From Phyllostachys edulis (Eukaryota > Streptophyta > Magnoliopsida > Poales > Poaceae), in assembly GCA_036346405.1 (NCBI GenBank), contig CM070568.1, positions 30,601,072 through 30,665,071 of the forward strand: a stretch of 64,000 nucleotides of DNA, in the 5' to 3' direction. The notes below the pieces were generated by a model, which saw nothing but the letters and a program-made list of their open reading frames with translations, was not told the DNA's origin and searched no databases. Both the position numbers and the translations under genes were made by a program. This document shows, piece after piece, positions 22,141 through 34,684 of the stretch (positions within the stretch are counted from its first letter, which is position 1; every line of letters starts with the position of its first letter).

Positions 22141-24960
22141 TATCTAGTAGAATCATGTGAGTGCTCATAATTTCATTGGAACTTGTACTAATATAATCCT
22201 ATAGTCCTAATACTATAACCTTGATTGCAAAATCTCATCATAGAAGCACTTATATGATATATATATATATAAAACAATTTGAGTTTAGAAAACAACAACA
22301 ACACTATCTCCACTTTAGTGACAAAATCACAAAAAAGAATTATGGAAGCATCATTCACCAAGTCTTGCTAAGAAACATGATAATTTTTCCCTAAAGCGAT
22401 CATTAACAAACTATTTCTTTCTTTTTATATGTCAGATCTGAGATGGAATGATTAAGATTCCAACAAAGAAGCAAACCCACATAACACAAAGAAATACATA
22501 TCGTCCAGTATAATTATGTTAGTGTTCATAGATTGATTAGATGCAAGGATAACTGTCTATCTTTTTTTTGTGAATGCACCTAGCATTGTGTATGGCATAT
22601 TGGCTAGACTCACAAAATAGGAAGCAAAAGTCTAGATAATACAAAAGAGATACAATGACTAATAATTTGTAGCAGCCTAGTGAGACAAAAAAAACCATCA
22701 AGCGCATTTGGTGTTCATGAGACGATTGAGATGGCAGACAAAGGCCAACATGAAAGAAAAACCTAATCTCTTGCAATAAAAAGCAGATTTGTAAGGATAT
22801 TCACAATAGCATCTTTTATCACCACTCTATGCTCGATAGACCAGAGGCAATCACTTCTGTATTAAAGTTCACAAAGGAATTCTCCTTAGGCGCTACCTCT
22901 TGACCTTGGCTATCTTTCCCATCAACAGTCGTATCCTGTCACAAAAAAAATCTAGTATCTTACGATAGAAAAGTTAAATAGTTATGAAGAGCCCACTACA
23001 TAAAAAATGATTGTCGTTTTTATAAGAATAGATGATCAAAGGAACTAAGGACATACCTCCTACACCAACACCTAGAAAGTAACTATGTCACCATCCTCTT
23101 AAAATCCAAATCATGGCCAAAGGATAAGCTAGCTTTATAGTGTAGAATCACTGTAAGTTTAACACACAAACACATAAGAGATTACGAAAACATCTAGAAC
23201 CAGCTGTTTCAAACCTAGGACCTAACATACACGATCTTTTGAGTAAACATGAAGTCCTTCAGTAATTATTTCCATAACGACATAATCTTAGTATAGGCGA
23301 AAAAAGGGAGAATCATCAAGTAAATTTCAGAGGGAAAGTGGCTCTACATTGAATCACAATCCATGGCAAAGGCAATATATTTGCTAGGCCAAAAGCACCC
23401 AAAGCAGTAAAACACCTAGCAACCAAGTCTTAATGTTCAAATCATGGGCAAAGGATAAGCTAGCTATCTTTTCAGTAAATACGAAGTTCTTCAGTATTTC
23501 TTTTCATCACTGCATAAATTTAGTAAAGGCGAAAAAGGGAGCATCATCCACTAAACTTCAGAGGGAAAACGGTTCTCCATTGAAACATTAATTATGGCAA
23601 ACACAATATATTCTCTAGGTCGAAAGCACAAAAAGTAGTAAAACATCTAGCAACTAAGTTTTTAGGTGCAAATCATGGGCGAAGGCTAAGCTAGCTATAT
23701 AGTATAAAATCACTGCTAATCTAACACACACAAACACATAAGAGATTATTACTGATGATGCACCCAAAGCTAACAAAGTTCCCACAATTAGGTTTTACAT
23801 GCAACATTTATCTCTGTTGACATCTTGTTGACCGTGAAACCCCAATTGGTGAAGGAAGTATAGCAAGAACCATACAAACATCTTACGACTAATTGAGCTC
23901 ATTCTCTGTGTTAGACTAAAGTACTGCTTACATAATTTGACTGGCATATTAGACGAAAACACTCTTGTACTTGTCCATGTGACTTTGACCTTATCTTAAA
24001 AGAAGAAAAGTTACCCCTTTTCAACAAAAAAAAAGAAGCAGCATGAGTGTTCGAACTTTGAAAGGTTGGTCAATGGGAGATCAGAACACTAAGTGTAAAA
24101 CTAATCTTGTACTATTAGACGACATTATTTCCAATTCAGTGACAAAATCACAAAAAAAACGAAGTATGGAAGCATCATTGAGCTAGTTTTCATAAGAATG
24201 CATGTTAAATTTTCCATAGACTGATAGCTAAACAACTAAGACTATTTCTTTCTTTTTATATGTTATATACAGATGAACAATCAAGACTTCCCAACAGGAA
24301 GCAAACCCACATAACCCTTGTACGTTTGAATGCAAATATGAACTATCCATTGCACAGAGAGTGTACATACATCTATAATCACAACATCACATAGCTATCA
24401 CAGAGCAAAGGGGAGGAGTAGAGAGAGGTATAAGAGTAGAAGAGGAGAGTATACCTCAGTGCGTGGCAACGGTGGCAGCACAACCATAGGCATAATCATG
24501 CACGGCCGACGGCCACCGAGAGCCTCGAGTCCCGCCGTAGGTAGCCACGACAACCAAGCCCAGCATCTTCACCATCAGGGAACACAAAGCAACAAAATCG
24601 GTAGATGAGCCATCGCACAAACATGAAACCAAAGCAATAGAAAAGGAGGGAAGGGGGGGTGTTAGTCCAGGGAGGAGGAAGCCGGACCCGGGCTACCACC
24701 CCCAAGTCCAGCAAGCCAAGCACTAGGGGAGCCAGAGGCGCGACGCAGGAGGAGTCAAGCCGAGGGCCAGGGTTGGCGCACGGAGGCACGCGAGTCGCGG
24801 TGGCGTAGGGAGACGCGGGAGGCCGAGTAGGGCCGAGCTTGGCAAGCAGGTACGGGCCGGGACCAAGCCGAAACTGGGGTAGAGTCGGAGGAGCCGAGAC
24901 CGGGTCAGGCCACAGGGGAGCGAGGGAGGCCGGGCATAGGTGGCGCGGGCTGGAGGCGAG
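21362..24960. repeat. Non-coding AT-rich DNA with internal duplications
   Basis: Two segments, about 21750-22490 and 23960-24330, share blocks such as CAATGGGAGATCAGA, GTGACAAAATCACAAAAAA and TATTTCTTTCTTTTTATATG in the same order. Within 23242-23700 a unit of about 234 bp is present twice (start GTAAACATGAAGTCCTTCAG, then GTAAATACGAAGTTCTTCAG), and the AATCATGG(G/C)C motif recurs at 23109, 23440 and 23673. A TA microsatellite lies at 22099-22136. The minus strand could be a decayed spliced transcript leading out of the GC-rich array to the right, but no coding exon was recognised. Confidence 0.6.
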
Positions 24961-24968
24961 CTAGTAGA

Positions 24969-25770
24969 GTGACGTTGAGCGGAGCCGGAGGCAGTGGCGC
25001 TAAGAGTCGGCCGAGAGAGAGAGAGGCGGAGCCATGGCCGAGGGGGCGGGAGAGAGGAAGAGGGAGCAGCAGCTGGATAGGGAGGAAGAGGGGGCAGGAT
25101 GGAGGAAGAGGGAGGCGTCTGCGGTGGCGGGTGAGGGAGATCGGGGAGGGCACAGGAGAAAGAGGAAAGGGGGAGAAGTCAGGGAGGGAGGCCGAGTGCA
25201 GGCGACACGGGCCGGAGGCGAGCCGATGGAGCGATGTCGAGCGGAGCCAGAGGCGGTGGCGCCAAGAGTCGGTCGAGATAGAGAGGCAGAGCCATGGCCG
25301 AGGGGGCGGGAGGGAGAAAGAAGGGGCGGGACGGAGGAAGAGGGAGGCGTCTGCGGCGGCGGGTGAGGGAGATCGGGAGGAAGAGGGGGCGGGACAGAGG
25401 AAGAGGGAGGCGTCTGCGGCGACGGGTGAGGGAGATTGGGAGGAAGAGGGGGTGGGACGGAGGAAGAGGGAGGCGTCTGTGGCGGCAGGTGAGGGAGATC
25501 GGGGAGGGCACAGGAGGAAGAGGAAAGGGGGAGAAGCCAGCGAGGGAGGCCGAGCGCAGGAGGTGTGGGCCGGAGGTGAGACGGTGGAGCGACATCGAGC
25601 GGAGCCGGAGGCGGTGACGCTAAGAGTCGGCCGAGAGAGAGAGGCGGAGCCATGGCCGAGGGGGCAGGAGGGAGGAAGAGGGCGCGGGACGGAGGAAGAG
25701 GGAGGCGTCTGCGGCGACGGGTGAGGGAGATCGGGGAGGGCACAGGAGGAAGAGGAAAGGGGGAGAAGCG
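24969..25770. repeat. Purine-rich tandem array
   Basis: Three higher-order units begin at about 24970, 25231 and 25589, each with GAGCGGAGCCGGAGGC-like and GCCATGGCCGAGGGGGC blocks. Inside the second, a unit of about 61 bp, GGAGGAAGAGGGAGGCGTCT and following, is repeated three times. The repeats keep long frames open on both strands (plus 24969-25724 Arg/Glu/Gly-rich; minus 25842-25000 Pro/Ser/Leu-rich). These frames come from the repeat composition and are not called genes. Confidence 0.85.
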
Positions 25771-26287
25771 CTGCGGGATAACGTGAGAGAGGAGCAGCGA
25801 CGTGGATGCACGAGGGCCATGAGTTCCCAGCAACTGTATCACATCAGATCGGAGGGCGCGGAGGCGTGCGCGCGCGATCGGAGGGCGGCCGATTTCCAGG
25901 CGACGTGGCCGCGCGACTAGAGGAGAATGTCTTCGGCTGTTAAATAGGGTAATTGAACAATTTGGAACATGTTGTCAAAATGATTGAATTGAGAACAATG
26001 CTTAGAGTACATTATATTCTAAAGAAATTACACAATGCTTTGCACAGTGTCTGGAACTTGAACCTAAGATTTCAAAAAATTCTGAAGTGGTTTAACGTGT
26101 AATTCAAATGTGCACGAGACGCAACAGAAATAGAATTAAAAACATGGAGTATGAAAAGATGGTGTAAAGTGGGCATGACAAAATTTGTAGAAGAATTCAT
26201 TTGGAAAACCCACAAATATATTTATATAACTAGATGGTATGAGCATTGCATATAAGTGGTTTTAGGTGCACCTGTGTTAGGTAATTC
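25771..26287. other. Spacer upstream of MULE transposase copy 1
   Basis: No gene is seen. The part 26090-26283 is similar to 15085-15240 (shared AATTGAAA/TATGGAGTATGA, GTGGGCATG and TATATTTATATAACT words). This hints at a repeated element border or promoter just before the transposase. Confidence 0.35.
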
Positions 26288-28943
26288 ATGGCGGAGATTC
26301 AAGATCTGTTCGTGTTCCACGGGAACGCTCTCATACACGACGGACCATATGGGGCGGACCTGTCGAATTGCGACCAGACCGTGATCCGTGCACTGGGTCT
26401 GAAGGACATAAGCCTCTCGGTGCTAAGGCGGTACGTGCGTTCCATGTTTGATCGCGCCACTACAAGGAAGAAGCTGTGCATCAAGGCGTTGTATGCCTCG
26501 GTGGTGGGTGGTGCAGGGAAGACCGTTTGGCAACTTATGAAGGTGACAAGTGAAAGTTCATGGGCCAATTACATGGATGTTGTTTGTAACCCTGCTGCTG
26601 CGATATATGCATGGCCGATGGTGTATGTTCAGTTCGTGGAGAGCACGGCGACATCTGGCGTGGGTAGTTCCGATGAAGCTGCTAGTGAGGAGGAGCCTGC
26701 ATTGGTCTCTGGTGTTGGAGGAGACGTGGGCGAGGAAGTGAGCGATGGAGACCTGAGGAGGCGTGCTGACAATTTCGAGCCCAATGAAGGAGTAGAGAGA
26801 TGGTGGGCAGCTCGTATTGATTGCCACGAGAACTTGGCCAGCCAGGTGGAAGAGTTGGAAAGCGAGGAGGAGGAGGATGTGGAAACAACCAGTTCCGAAG
26901 ATGAGGAAGACAGAGAAGCTGCTACGGGAGGTGCAGTTGGTGGTGTTGTGACCACCGACATTTCTTACGTCCCCTCAAGATTGGACGACGTCACAATGAT
27001 ATCGCTGGGCCTGCCACAGCCGGAGGGGGCCGAGTGGGGTTCAATGAAGACACCCTACTCCTAGGGCAGCACTTTCCTAACAATAGCATCGCCCAGCATA
27101 CTATTGCCAGATACGTCGTTAACATTGGTCGGATGTATCGGGTGCAGAGGTCCAACCCTAACACCTACATCATTAGGTGTGTTGAAGAATCTTGTGCTGG
27201 CAAGGTCCGTGCGTAGCAGTTCACGGCCGCGGCCATGGGCTTCCAGATATTGGTGCTGAAGGACCACACGTGTGAGCTAGCTGAGTCGCTTCATAGGCAC
27301 CGCAACATGACGTCCTCGTCTGTTGCCAGCCTCATAAGCCACCTCGTGGCTGAGATGTTTCCATTTCACCAAAGCTTCTATTAGCGGATGTTGCCAATAT
27401 GGTGGGGTTCCAGGTTAACTACAAGAAGGCATGACGCGCAAAATGGAAGGTCGTGGAGAGAATGTTCGGCACATTCGAAGAGGCTTACAACCTAGTCCCA
27501 AGAATGCTGCATCAAATTGCATAATCAAATCCCAGGACATGCATAAACAAGCTTGACTGGGTGCATCCGACGGAGGGGCCCAATTGTTTTGTTCTTGATA
27601 GGGTCTTCTGGGCCTTCCGTCAGGCGATCGAAGGGTTCAAGCATTATCGTTCCGTGCTGACAATGGACAACACCTTCCTATGTGGGAAGTACAAGGGTAC
27701 CATCCTCACCGCGGTTGCAGCCAATGCGAACAATCAGTTACTCCATGTGGCCTTCCCAATTGTGGAGAGCGAGAACACGGATAGCTAGTTGTGGTTCCTG
27801 TCCAATGTGAAGCAGGCAGTGGTCCAAGACCGCCCAGATGTGTGTGTCATCTCGGACTGCAGTGCTGGTTTGCTTTCCGTGTTGAGCACGATGCAAAATG
27901 GGACGCAGCCACCGTTACAGTGGAACAATGTTAGGAGCTGTTGGTGCATGAGGCATCTCATGGCGAACTTCCACACATGGTTTTGGAGCAAGGACCTGAT
28001 GAAGATGTTCCAGAAACTCTACATGGAGAACAAAAGGCAGAAGTTCGATGCAGTATGGAGATAGCTCAACGTGGAGACCGGGAAGCATTTAAGGACCTCA
28101 GAGGACGCCGAGGCAGGAGTAGCAGTAGGAGGGTCCACGAGAGTTGGGGAGTTCACGCAGTGGGTTAACTCGCACGCACCCGACTTAGAGAAATGGTCCC
28201 TGCTGCACGACACCGGTGGTGCAAGGTACGGAATCATGACAACCAACATGTCCAAGGTGTACAGCGGTGTCCTCAAGGGTGTCCGATCCCTACCGATCAT
28301 TGCAGTCGTGGATGAGAGCTGGAACCACACCGTTGGGTATTTCATTAATAGAGCCATGATGGCTAAGAAGCATCTGGAGGATGGCAAGCAATTATCGGAA
28401 GTAATGCACGCGTACATGGAGAAGAAGATCAGCAAGGCTCGTTCGCACGTTGCTCGTACCATGGATGGCGTCAGGCAGAAGTTTGAGATCCGGCTCAAGG
28501 AGAAGTACGTCATGGGCCATGCTAGAGGAGATCGGAAGCAGGTCTGCACGATTGGTGACAAAGCGTCGTGCACCTGCAACAAGCTGCGGCTTCTCCACAA
28601 ACCATGCTTTCATGTGTACGCGGCGTGGCACTAGGCCTAAGAGCGTTACATCTCTGAGTACTACGACATCCACCACCTGTGTGGCACTTAGAGTGCCGAG
28701 TTCCATTCGTACGGCCTGGACATGCACTATAGGGACCTCTGGGCAAGGCAGGTGAAGTGTGTGCTGAACAACGCTCTGAAGCACCCCGGCCGTGGAAGAC
28801 GTCAGTCACGACGCATCCGAAACGACATGGACAACAGCCAACACGGGCAATGGGTTCGCCGCCCTAGATGCAAACTGTGCAAGACTATTGGGCACTCCAT
28901 CAGCTGCTGCCCAAACAGACCTAGTACAAGCAGCGCACTGTAG
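26288..28943 (+). pseudogene. MULE (MuDR-type) transposase, copy 1, inactivated
   Basis: The start MAEIQDLFVFHGN heads a 258-codon N-terminal region with an acidic stretch. A frameshift near 27050 leads to the MuDR N-terminal zinc domain (LLLGQHFPNN to CAGKVRA). The MULE catalytic domain follows: first Asp in LTMDNTFLCGKYKG (27666-27668), second in VISDCSAGLL (27855-27857). The third position reads MTTNMSKVYSG, with Lys (28254-28256) where copy 2 has Glu. A SWIM zinc finger (CTCNKLRLLHKPCFH, near 28575) and a CCHC knuckle (CKLCKTIGHSISCCPNR, near 28869) end it. In-frame stops occur near 27214, 27434, 27523, 27786, 28063, 28633 and 28690, the last and 27786 replacing Trp of copy 2. It would have been a nuclear cut-and-paste enzyme. 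It lacks the intron found in copy 2. Confidence 0.9.
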
Positions 28944-29278
28944 CGACCAAGATATAATTACCTAGTCGTGATGTTGCACGCTTATTTTAATGCCTTGTAT
29001 GAGTTTTATTGTTGTCAATCCATGCCATTGTGTATGGACGTAATGTTATGTTGTCAGGGTCATATGTTAACTCATTATGGTCATATCTACTGTTATGTTG
29101 TATGGGAGTACATATGGTGTTATTCACTTTGTCTTACAATCTGTTGTCATATGTTTTGCTTTGTTTTTGTGTGCCATACATTATGTTTTATATGCGGACT
29201 AACATGTTGTTTACCTCTTGGCAGGAGATGGCGTAGCCTCCAGTTGACGACGCATATGAGCTGCTCGACGCACGCTGG
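28944..29278. other. Spacer between transposase and mobile-domain gene, copy 1
   Basis: AT-rich, with runs of TTATGTTG- and CATATG-like words, it looks like a 3' UTR plus promoter. Nothing else can be supported. Confidence 0.3.
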
Positions 29279-31750
29279 GATGGGTGACACCGATGCCTAC
29301 GTGGTCGTCTAGCATTGGCTCTCCAAGCCTGGTCCTGAGCTCCCTAGAGAGCGCTGGCCTTTGGACGAGTGGTATGTCCCAAGACTGCGGGACACCGGTC
29401 TCCTGCCCATTGCCCGCATGTTGGACGTACCGCACGTGTTCCAGTTTGACACGACACTCCTATCTGTGCTCGTGGACCATTGGCGACCGGAGCCTCATAC
29501 CTTCCACTTCCGGTGGGGGGAGATGAATGTAACTCTAGAGGACGTAGCTATTCTTACAGGTCTATCGTTATGCGGTCTTCCAGTGGTGCCACCTCCTAGG
29601 CGAGTAGACTGGAAGGTGCGTATAGTTGACAAATTCGGTCACCCGATCCCTGACAATATATCGGGTGTGCCACATTCCTGGCTATGGGAGTACAAGACCT
29701 GCCCTGTGCATGCGACTATGGAGACAGTGAGGACACATTTCCTCGCGTACTTTTTGTTCCTATTCGGATGGATCTTGTTTCCTACGACTCAGGGAGACTG
29801 CGTGTACCCTAGCTACATCCATCTTGCTGAGTCTTTGGCGGACGCCCCGCCTGACGAGGTGCCACAGTATAGTTGGGGGTCCACAATGCTTTACGCCACT
29901 TACTAAGGGTTGTGCAATGTCTCTCAGTGCAGCACAGGTGGGGAGCCAGTCCTCGCGATGTGCTACACCTTGTTGCAGTTATGGTAGTGGGAGCCAATAG
30001 TATTTTCGAAGCATCATGCACACTTTCCAGTTGAGCACCGAGCTTTACGGTCATAGTGGAGGCGACGACCCCATCGACGGGCCTACAATGGGTACACGTT
30101 GGACACGTGGTGTGCTAGGGTGGGCCAGGGAGAGACCGAGGCTTATGTACCCTGAGTTCCATAACCTATTCGAGACTCTGCACGAGGATGAGGTCATCTG
30201 GTGGCCATGGACTGCACAGTTCCTTGCAGACACGCCCCCCTACGGATTGTCCTCGCAGTGCACTCAGGACGAGACACACTGGTTGACGACCTGCCACTTG
30301 GTCTTCTCCCACATGGTCGAGCCGTACAACCCACAATGGGTCATGAGACAGTTTGGCCTTTACTAGTAGGTGCCACCAAAGCCGGGACGACCTCTCACAG
30401 CGAATGCCCATGGGTATGTCTTTATTTGGTATCACCGCTTTTCCTATTAGCCGCATGTCCGACTATGATTTTCTGACATCCGAATTCAATTTCAGGCAAA
30501 TGAGGAAAGGGTGGAAGAGCGACGACTGGAGGCAAACATAGTAGCCGTGGACAGCACTGTGGGGCGAGAGGGCGGCAACAGACGTTGTGCATGAGTTACG
30601 AGGGTACAACATCCAGACATATGCTGCATGCATATGGTGGTACGTTCCGCGCACTAGGTGCAGGCTTACTAGGCCAGCGCCACAGCGTCCAGTGGAGGTC
30701 ATGCACGATGACGTTGTACAAGCAGGACCCGACCGTCACCGGGCGGCACGCCACGACGAGACGGTAAAACATTCTTCATAGAATTTTCGTCCAGCAACAC
30801 GTTTCTAACTTACTATCGGTTTCCTTGCATTACTACCACCTTGATCGTATCCAGCGTGAGGGTGTTGACGCTCTACGCCGTGGGAACAATAACACATTTG
30901 ATCGCCTCCTAGGCGCTATGCGTGCCATGACCAACGACGCAAGGGCTGCAATTAGGATCATAACTTGTGGTCGCCACAGCGACATTCACGTATAGTGTCG
31001 CGGACACCGAGGGCACCCTCCACCCCCGTCGCCTTCGGCACCTCCCTCGGCACCGCCCTTCGAACGTCCGTCGCACTCCGGGAGTCATCGGAGCTACAAT
31101 CGCTCAACCTCGATGCACCTCGGGCCATAGGTATGTCATCTGTCTGCCGGTTGTTATCATCAGTATTTGTCCATGCACTCCTTTTGAATGTATCTGATAT
31201 TACCATTTGTTCTTGCAGCACTTGCGAGGGGACAACACTCTGCTTCAGCTGTCGTCATCACGGAGGGAGGCGTAGGATAGGCCTTCCTCGTCGGGGCGGC
31301 ACTGTTCCACTATAGACAGCGACCCTGACTCGCCACAGTGCCGGGACGACGAGTTGGGCTCATTGGCACACGGTGTTCAGTCGCACGTGTGGGAGCGCGA
31401 CCAGTGATTCAATGAGACGTACCAAGGGTACACCGTGCAGCATTACGGCACAGACTGACCAGGAGGATCCTCAACCACACAACCACCTACTCAGGTATGC
31501 TTTAATGTAGTTACAGTAATTTTCCCGTTGCACGAAACCAAGGACTAACTCACTTAGTACCCTTCCCGCAGGATGAGCAGTAGTGGGTCGATGATATGCT
31601 CAGGCCTCAACCAGACACCTACGCCGAGATCATTGCAGCGACGTGTCCCACGCAGTGTCCCTACTACGGCTTCCGAGACATACGCCACTCCCTTGACAGG
31701 TTCACCTTCCCTGAGCATCTGCTGCAAGTCAGAGGGCAAATGTATGGACG
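29279..31750 (+). pseudogene. Plant mobile domain (PMD) gene, copy 1
   Basis: A 181-codon frame (29361-29906) holds the core of the plant mobile domain: DEWYVPRLRDTGLLPIARM, then FHFRWGEMNVTLEDVAILTG, then WLFPTTQ-type and VYPSYIHLAE blocks. A stop (TAA near 29904) interrupts it, but homology continues in another stretch to 30366 (DDPIDGPTMGTRWTRGVLG; HLVFSHMVEPYNPQWVMRQF). Later exons follow the probable introns at about 30412-30493 and 30768-30852, the last with DALRRGNNNTFDRLLGAM. The domain is shared with Arabidopsis MAIN/MAIL proteins and with many transposons; its biochemical role is unclear. It lies downstream of the transposase on the same strand. The minus-strand gene at 53.25-55.6 kb is its paralogue. 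Confidence 0.85.
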
Positions 31751-32278
31751 ATGTACCATAAGTAATGTAAAGTTTCATACTAAAATAAAAATTAATAAAG
31801 TTATTATTTTATTGGATTCTCTGAAATTTAAAAGTGTTTTATTTCTTTATTTTAATTTCCTAAATTTTAAAAGTCAAAAATAAAATTTATTGAGTTTTAT
31901 GGGTGTTATTGGATTTAAAGTTAAAAAGGAAAATTTTAATTAATTTCTAGAATTTTTGGAATTTTAAAGGCTTTTTCCTAATTATTTTTAAGACAAAATA
32001 AATTTATTTGCAAAATCAATTACCAATTATAAGTTGAAAACTTTTTATTTAAATCTAAAATGTCTAAAAGAATTTCTATGAATTTTCTCATAATTTTTGG
32101 ATTTTATTTGCTATTTTCTAAATCTCAAAAAAATTAATTGAATTATTTAAATTGTTAAATCAAACTAAATTTCAAATAGTCTTTGGGCCAAAATCCTCCT
32201 CTGGCCCATTCCCCTCCACTGCCCCTCCAGCCCGTTCGGCCCGCTCCGCGCCAGCCATTTCCTTCCACCCGCTCTCGA

Positions 32279-32300
32279 CCGTCCGATTTAAATCGGACGG
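32279..32300. repeat. 22-bp perfect palindrome in LTR D
   Basis: GTCCGATTTAAATCGGAC, extended by CC/GG, reads identically on both strands. It lies about 305 bp upstream of the TATA box, like the palindromes repeated in LTR B, and could be a dimeric factor site. Confidence 0.8.
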
Positions 32301-32605
32301 GCGACATGCTCACCGCGCGCCCATCTCTCCTCCCTCGCTGCCAGGTGGACCCCCCATCTTCTTCTTCCCGCCTTTCTTCCTCCTCTAGCCGCAAGCACCG
32401 GCGCCATTGCTGCGCACGGGGAGCTCCATCTCTGCCGCGTTTTCCTCCCCTTTCCACCCTTGAATCACGCGCATTTAATGCCTTGATTCCCGATGCTCTT
32501 GTTTTTTGCATTCCCCCTCTTCTCCACACGACCGTTTCACCAAAATCGCGCCATTGCCGCCATGATCCCCACCGCCGATCTCCTCCTCCCGGCCCCCTCT
32601 GCCCC

Positions 32606-32612
32606 TATAAAA
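32606..32612 (+). promoter_or_regulatory. TATA box of LTR D
   Basis: CCCCTATAAAAGGGAGC is a near-consensus plant TATA in GC-rich surroundings, followed by a pyrimidine-rich leader (CACCTCCTCCCC) suited to a transcription start near 32640. Confidence 0.7.
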
Positions 32613-34684
32613 GGGAGCGCGGTGAGCCCCTTGTGCACCTCACCTCCTCCCCTGAATCTCACTATTCCTCCCCCTCTCCCCTCGTGGTATTTCGCATTTA
32701 AAGTTTTTCGGCCGCAAGCTCGTCGCCGACGAATTCCGGCGCCATCGCCGACGCTCCGGCCTCATATCCGCCACCATTGGCTTCGCCGCATCTTCACCGA
32801 CCTGATGCGCTCATCCTCCCCACCGGAATCACGCCGGAGCTCCCTCGCCGCCGCGAGCCCGACCTCCCCGCCGCCTCTCACCTTGCCGGCGGCGATTCCT
32901 TCGCACCACGTCGTCACCAAGGTGAGTACCACCGTTGCCGTGTTTCCCTCTACCCGTTGATGCCTTCACCGGCCGTCGTCGTGTCGCTGTTCGCCGACGC
33001 CATTCAGGCCCTAATGCCGCCGCTTACCAGGTGACGTGGCGCTGCCACGTCACTGCCCCGTCAGCGCCACCTCGGTGCCACCCGGTGCCACCTCACCATT
33101 TTCCGCCCGCGTGTCATGCCCATGTGGCACTTGCGCCAGCACTATCGTCGCACGCACTGTAGCATGAGCCGGGTCCATCGTGGACCATTGACCAACCGTG
33201 GACTTGGTCCATTGACCATGGGGCCCACACATCAGTGAAGAAAAGGATTTTCCTTTAGGAAAATATTTCGGCCAGAAATTGTTTTTTCCACCGCTGACGT
33301 TAGCCCATGTCATAAATCGATTTTCCTTTAGAAATTTAAAACCGAAAAATCTAGAAATTCTTTTTTAGGGTTTTCTTTAGTGTTTAAACTTCTAGGGGTT
33401 CGTTCTCCTTCATACGAACTCCGATTTCGACGATTCAAATTTGTAAATTCATCTAAATTCAAGATCTAGCTAACTAAACTAAAATTATTTAATTTGGAGT
33501 TCATTTGAATTTTGTTTCAATTTGGCTTATTTTCGCGTATAGATTTCGACGACTTCGAAGAGTTAGATTTCGACGCCGTTTGAGAGCAACTAATCAAGTA
33601 AGGCAAGTTATACCTTTGATCATATTTGAGCCTATTATTTAAAATTATGTAAATTCTATTTTAAATTATTACTGCATGCTTATTTATATTCAGTAATTTA
33701 AATTCCTGTTTTAAATTTATAGTTATACCTAAATCCTTTGTAAGGCCAATGTTGATATTGAATTAAATATATTGTCACCCTAGATAAAACCTAGTTGATA
33801 CGATAGTATGAATTAGTATCATTTTGAGAAGAATTATGCTTGGCGATGCTTAGACCCAAAATTATTCAATTTGGGAACTTTCAGCCAAAAATCAAATGTT
33901 GTTTAAATTGTATCCATTGCATTGGAGTGTCATGGATGTTTGAAAAGGATTTGAAAAGTAAAATAAAAATTGATTTGGACTTGGGCGAAATGGATGCTTG
34001 GTGGGTGTAGGTTTATGCACAGGCACAATCCGGGTAGGATCGAGACCTAGGGTTTTTTTTGGAAGTCGCCCAAGTCAATTAAGGACCGGTCTTCGAGTGT
34101 ATTTTGCTAAGCCATACCGTACTACCACATGTCCAGAGTGGGGATGATCTAGCTAACTAATTTGTAACATTTCACCATGGTTGTGCCATCTGGTTGCGTG
34201 GGTATCTCTATGACATACTTTTATGTATTCCCACCTGGCACAAGAGGGGGCCTAAACCTGACGGGTTTCTATCCCAAGGGGGTGAATCCTTAGCGAGGCA
34301 GGACTACGGTGGGATGGTGCATTGTAAAGGCCTTGTGATAATCTCTTAGTCGCAAACCTTCGGAAGTGTGTGGGCGGACAATACAAGTTGATTGTCTCAT
34401 GTGAGTAAAGTTTTACAACCTTCGCAGAGTGTAAAACTATTCAAATAGCCGTGTCCGCGGTCATGGACATGCTAGCAAAGCTGCTCCAAGTTAGACTTGA
34501 TTTTGTTTTCAAAAGACTTTATCAAATAGTTTATCCAAATGAGAAATTGGGCAGGATGCCATGTGATAGGAGGGTATCCTTCACCATTCTTCTGTGAATG
34601 TTATCTGACTATAAAACTGAGAATTTATAAAATGAATTTTAGTTATAGAATAACTATGTCGTAGTTAAAAGACTAAACAATAAA

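Noticed and set aside
24969..25724. Arg/Glu/Gly-rich 251-residue protein
   Set aside because: The frame is a consequence of the purine tandem repeat.
31760..31800. Exact left boundary and TSD for LTR unit D
   Set aside because: Candidate starts (TGTACC, TGTAAAG) have no matching 5-mer next to 35811 or 35813; the boundary is left approximate.
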